From contig CAMYUO010000006.1 in NCBI GenBank assembly GCA_947302065.1, positions 1-17,138 on the forward strand: a stretch of 17,138 nucleotides of DNA, given 5' to 3'. Numbering within the stretch: the first letter of the stretch is position 1; every line of letters starts with the position of its first letter. The DNA comes from an uncultured Clostridia bacterium. Lineage in GTDB: Bacteria; Bacillota; Clostridia; Oscillospirales; Ruminococcaceae. A program made the translations under genes and the position numbers. The notes under the pieces were generated by a model. It was not told where the DNA came from. It was given only the letters and a program-made list of their open reading frames with translations, and made no database searches. This document shows positions 15,016 to 17,138 of this stretch, one piece after another.

Positions 15016-15894
15016 ATGAGCGCAGAGAAAAACGTCGTTCAATGCAACGGTCCGGTAAAACACTTTTATGATGCAAATAAATATGACAGATGCCCACATT
15101 GTGGTGCATCGGCAGAAAGCCCTCAGGCAGAGAAAAAACCGCATGGATTGTTCGGCGGAATGTTTGGGAAAAACACAAACAATACAAAAACGCAGGGTAT
15201 TTTTTCAGACAATAAGGGAAATACGATTAGTATGAAAGCTGATCAGAGTCAGCAACCTGTCATAAAAGCTCAGCCAACTCCTGTGCCCAATCAGCCACAG
15301 CCGTACAATAACACACAGCCGCAGCAGTCGTTCTCGGCTCCGCAACCCAAAACAGCTGACGGAGGTACTGCGTTTAACAATTCATATAGAAATGCATCGA
15401 GTTATTCGAGTAATATAAATTCAGTATCTGAAAAACCGAAGGAGGTCAATGATACATTACTTAATTCTGCCGGTGATGCTGTAAAGGCTCCTGAAGATGA
15501 CGGCAAAACTGTGGGCCATTGGTATGGTAAAAAGAATAATGATCCTGTGGTTGGCTGGCTGGTATGTGTAAAAGGAGAAAATCAAGGCGAGAGTTTTCAG
15601 ATAGTGTCAGGAAGAAATACGATCGGGCGAAGAGAGACAAATGATATAGCTCTGATCGGTGAAAATTCAGTGTCTCGAGAGAATCATGCATCAGTATTTT
15701 ACGACTACAAAAAATCTGAGTTTTATTTAAAACCTGGTGAAGGAAATACTATGCCCTATGTGAATGATGAAATGGTCACAACGATGACTAAACTCAACAA
15801 ATATGATGCTATTGAGATAGGGGATTGCATTTGTGTCTTTGTTCCGTTCTGCGGAGAAGACTTTTCGTGGGATAAATACATTGAAAAGGAGTAA
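15016..15894 (+). CDS. Zinc-ribbon and FHA-domain adaptor protein
   Basis: The protein is 292 aa. The N-terminus has a zinc-ribbon-like set, Cys10, His16 and CPHCG (Cys26, Cys29). A long low-complexity linker (about 35-165), rich in Gln, Pro, Asn and Ser, follows. The C-terminal FHA domain (about 178-275) carries GRNTIGRRETNDI (Gly199, Arg200; second GR at 204-205), NSVSRENHASVF and a PYVNDEMV segment, the residues that bind phosphothreonine. No membrane segment is present. FHA domains dock on phosphothreonine made by kinases, so this is probably an adaptor linking the downstream kinase to its targets or to EssC, which carries its own FHA. The kinase starts five bases after this stop and shares the N-terminal zinc ribbon. 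What the zinc ribbon binds is unknown. Confidence 0.9.
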   Translation: MSAEKNVVQCNGPVKHFYDANKYDRCPHCGASAESPQAEKKPHGLFGGMFGKNTNNTKTQGIFSDNKGNTISMKADQSQQPVIKAQPTPVPNQPQPYNNTQPQQSFSAPQPKTADGGTAFNNSYRNASSYSSNINSVSEKPKEVNDTLLNSAGDAVKAPEDDGKTVGHWYGKKNNDPVVGWLVCVKGENQGESFQIVSGRNTIGRRETNDIALIGENSVSRENHASVFYDYKKSEFYLKPGEGNTMPYVNDEMVTTMTKLNKYDAIEIGDCICVFVPFCGEDFSWDKYIEKE

Positions 15895-15899
15895 TTCAA

Positions 15900-17138
15900 G
15901 TGCCGATTTGTTATTCTTGTTTTAACCAGTATGACGATGAATATGATATATGCCCGTATTGCGGACAGGAAATGATCACCGAGCCCGAGGAACCGATCTA
16001 TCTTCATCCGGGAACGATACTGAATGAACGCTATATTATCGGCAAATGCGCCGGACAGGGTGGATTTGGAATAGTTTACAAGGCGTGGGACAAGAAACTT
16101 GGAACTATTGTTGCTGTCAAGGAGTTCTTTTCAAGCAAAATAGCAATAAGATATCCCGGAGAATCAGAAGTCAGAATAAGCAAAAAGCATAAAGATGAAT
16201 TCTTGTACCGTAAATCAAGATTTCTGACTGAGGCAAGGTACATAACCAAGTTCATTAATCAAAAGAGTATAGTTGATGTATACGATCATTTTGAACAAAA
16301 TGGCACTGCATATATTGTTATGGAATTCCTTAAAGGTGTCAACCTTAGTCAGTATTTGGAACAGCATGGCGGTCGAATAGATCCTGCATCAGCTATAACT
16401 ATAATCAATCAGCTGTGCAGCGGTTTGGCTGAGCTTCACAAGGAAAAGGTAATTCACTGTGATATTGCTCCTGACAATATTCAGATCTTTGATGGATATC
16501 AGATAAAACTGTATGATTTTGGAGCAGCTAAACTTGCGGACAGCAAAGAGGTTGCAATAGATGTAGTTATGAAACCGGGATATTCACCCCCGGAACAGTA
16601 TTCACAGGATAATGAGCTTGGACCTTGGACTGATATCTATGCTCTGGGTGCAACATTTTATAAAATGCTTGTCGGAAAAATACCTGAGGAATCTACTAAC
16701 AGAAAGATAAATGATACTGTAAAGGCTCCGCATGAAATAGATAATTCAATATCAGAAAATCTTGGCAATACGATCATGAAGGCAATGGCTGTTGAGAAAC
16801 ACATGAGATTCAAAAGTGTCGATGAATTCATGCAGGTCCTCAACAGCGATAAAAAAGTATATACGATCGCACAGGAGAAAAAACGCAGAAAAAGAAGAAG
16901 ACATACCGGTATACTGGCTGCAACCCTTGTCGTAGCAGCTATTTGCGGTGCTGTCTATTATTCGTTCAGCCAGAAAAAGCTTGAGGAGAAACTTAAACCA
17001 GCGACGGTAAGTGTTTGGTTCAGTGTCGATGACGGTTCAACAGAAGAGGAAGCAATGAATGCGGTCAAAAAGGATTTTGAAGAGAAATTTCCTGATGTTA
17101 CTGTTGAATTACGGGCTATAAAGTGTGATCAATATGCA
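15900..17138 (+). CDS. Membrane Ser/Thr protein kinase with zinc ribbon and solute-binding-like outer domain (3' truncated)
   Basis: GTG at 15900 is preceded by AAGGAG (15886-15891); 413 codons run to the window edge without a stop. The N-terminus has a zinc ribbon, CYSC (4-7) and CPYCG (18-22). The kinase domain (about 40-310) has CAGQGGFGIVYKA (Gly loop 52-57), VAVKEFF (Lys74), FLTEARYI, HCDIAPDN (186-193), YDFGAAK (Asp206) and KPGYSPPEQY with PWTDIYALG. The loop has Cys for Arg in HRD and Ala for the usual Lys, but the catalytic Asp, Asn and DFG are kept, so activity is expected. A basic run (KKRRKRRRH) leads into one membrane helix (about 337-356). The outside segment, from about 368 (VSVWFSVDDGS, then KKDFEEKFPDVTVELRA), reads like the first strand and helix of an extracellular solute-binding protein. 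As last visible gene of the operon it would phosphorylate FHA-bound partners. Kinase is firm; the outer domain is inferred from about 45 residues. Confidence 0.9.
   Translation, partial: MPICYSCFNQYDDEYDICPYCGQEMITEPEEPIYLHPGTILNERYIIGKCAGQGGFGIVYKAWDKKLGTIVAVKEFFSSKIAIRYPGESEVRISKKHKDEFLYRKSRFLTEARYITKFINQKSIVDVYDHFEQNGTAYIVMEFLKGVNLSQYLEQHGGRIDPASAITIINQLCSGLAELHKEKVIHCDIAPDNIQIFDGYQIKLYDFGAAKLADSKEVAIDVVMKPGYSPPEQYSQDNELGPWTDIYALGATFYKMLVGKIPEESTNRKINDTVKAPHEIDNSISENLGNTIMKAMAVEKHMRFKSVDEFMQVLNSDKKVYTIAQEKKRRKRRRHTGILAATLVVAAICGAVYYSFSQKKLEEKLKPATVSVWFSVDDGSTEEEAMNAVKKDFEEKFPDVTVELRAIKCDQYA

Noticed and set aside
1..17138. CRISPR arrays, insertion sequences or transposases
   Set aside because: No regularly spaced repeats, terminal inverted repeats or transposase-like proteins were found on either strand.

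Overview
The window looks like the chromosome of a gut or rumen Clostridia species (Oscillospiraceae/Lachnospiraceae, Ruminococcus-like). This is inferred from strong AGGAGG-type ribosome sites, A+T-rich genes, an esterase resembling Butyrivibrio Est1E, a Firmicutes-type (T7SSb) secretion locus, and zinc-ribbon signalling proteins typical of these bacteria. No 16S gene or other taxonomic marker is present.

Region 1 (1-4535) is a cyclic-di-GMP pair read rightward. The first gene is a 5'-truncated phosphodiesterase (EAL) whose C-terminal half is a repetitive, probably beta-solenoid domain. The second is a diguanylate cyclase (GGDEF) with three related PAS-like repeats in front and one PAS-like domain behind.

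Region 2 (4536-5860) is a boundary zone. It holds a tRNA-Gly(CCC) with its own promoter and terminator, a leftward feruloyl/cinnamoyl-esterase-like hydrolase with its own promoter and terminator, and a divergent intergenic stretch with a hairpin and a candidate promoter for the next operon.

Region 3 (5861 to the window end) is one tightly packed rightward operon for a type VII secretion system. In order it encodes an EssC-type FHA/FtsK ATPase, an EsaB/YukD ubiquitin-like protein, two WXG100 proteins (the second cut by an amber codon), two more small helical WXG100-like proteins, and a 445-aa protein. That last protein has a helical N-terminus and a C-terminal Cys/His (papain/CHAP/NlpC-like) domain and is a likely secreted effector or wall hydrolase. 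Two PP2C phosphatases, a zinc-ribbon/FHA adaptor, and a zinc-ribbon Ser/Thr kinase follow. The kinase has one membrane segment and an outer domain that begins like a solute-binding protein, and it runs off the window.

The central idea is a secretion machine packaged with a complete phospho-threonine circuit: kinase (writer), two PP2Cs (erasers) and two FHA readers, one of them on the ATPase itself. The kinase may sense an outside ligand and gate export of the Cys/His-domain protein and its small helical partners. EssA, EssB/YukC and EsaA are not seen here. The T7SS part, especially 11400-13444, is visibly poorer in G+C than region 1, consistent with separate ancestry.
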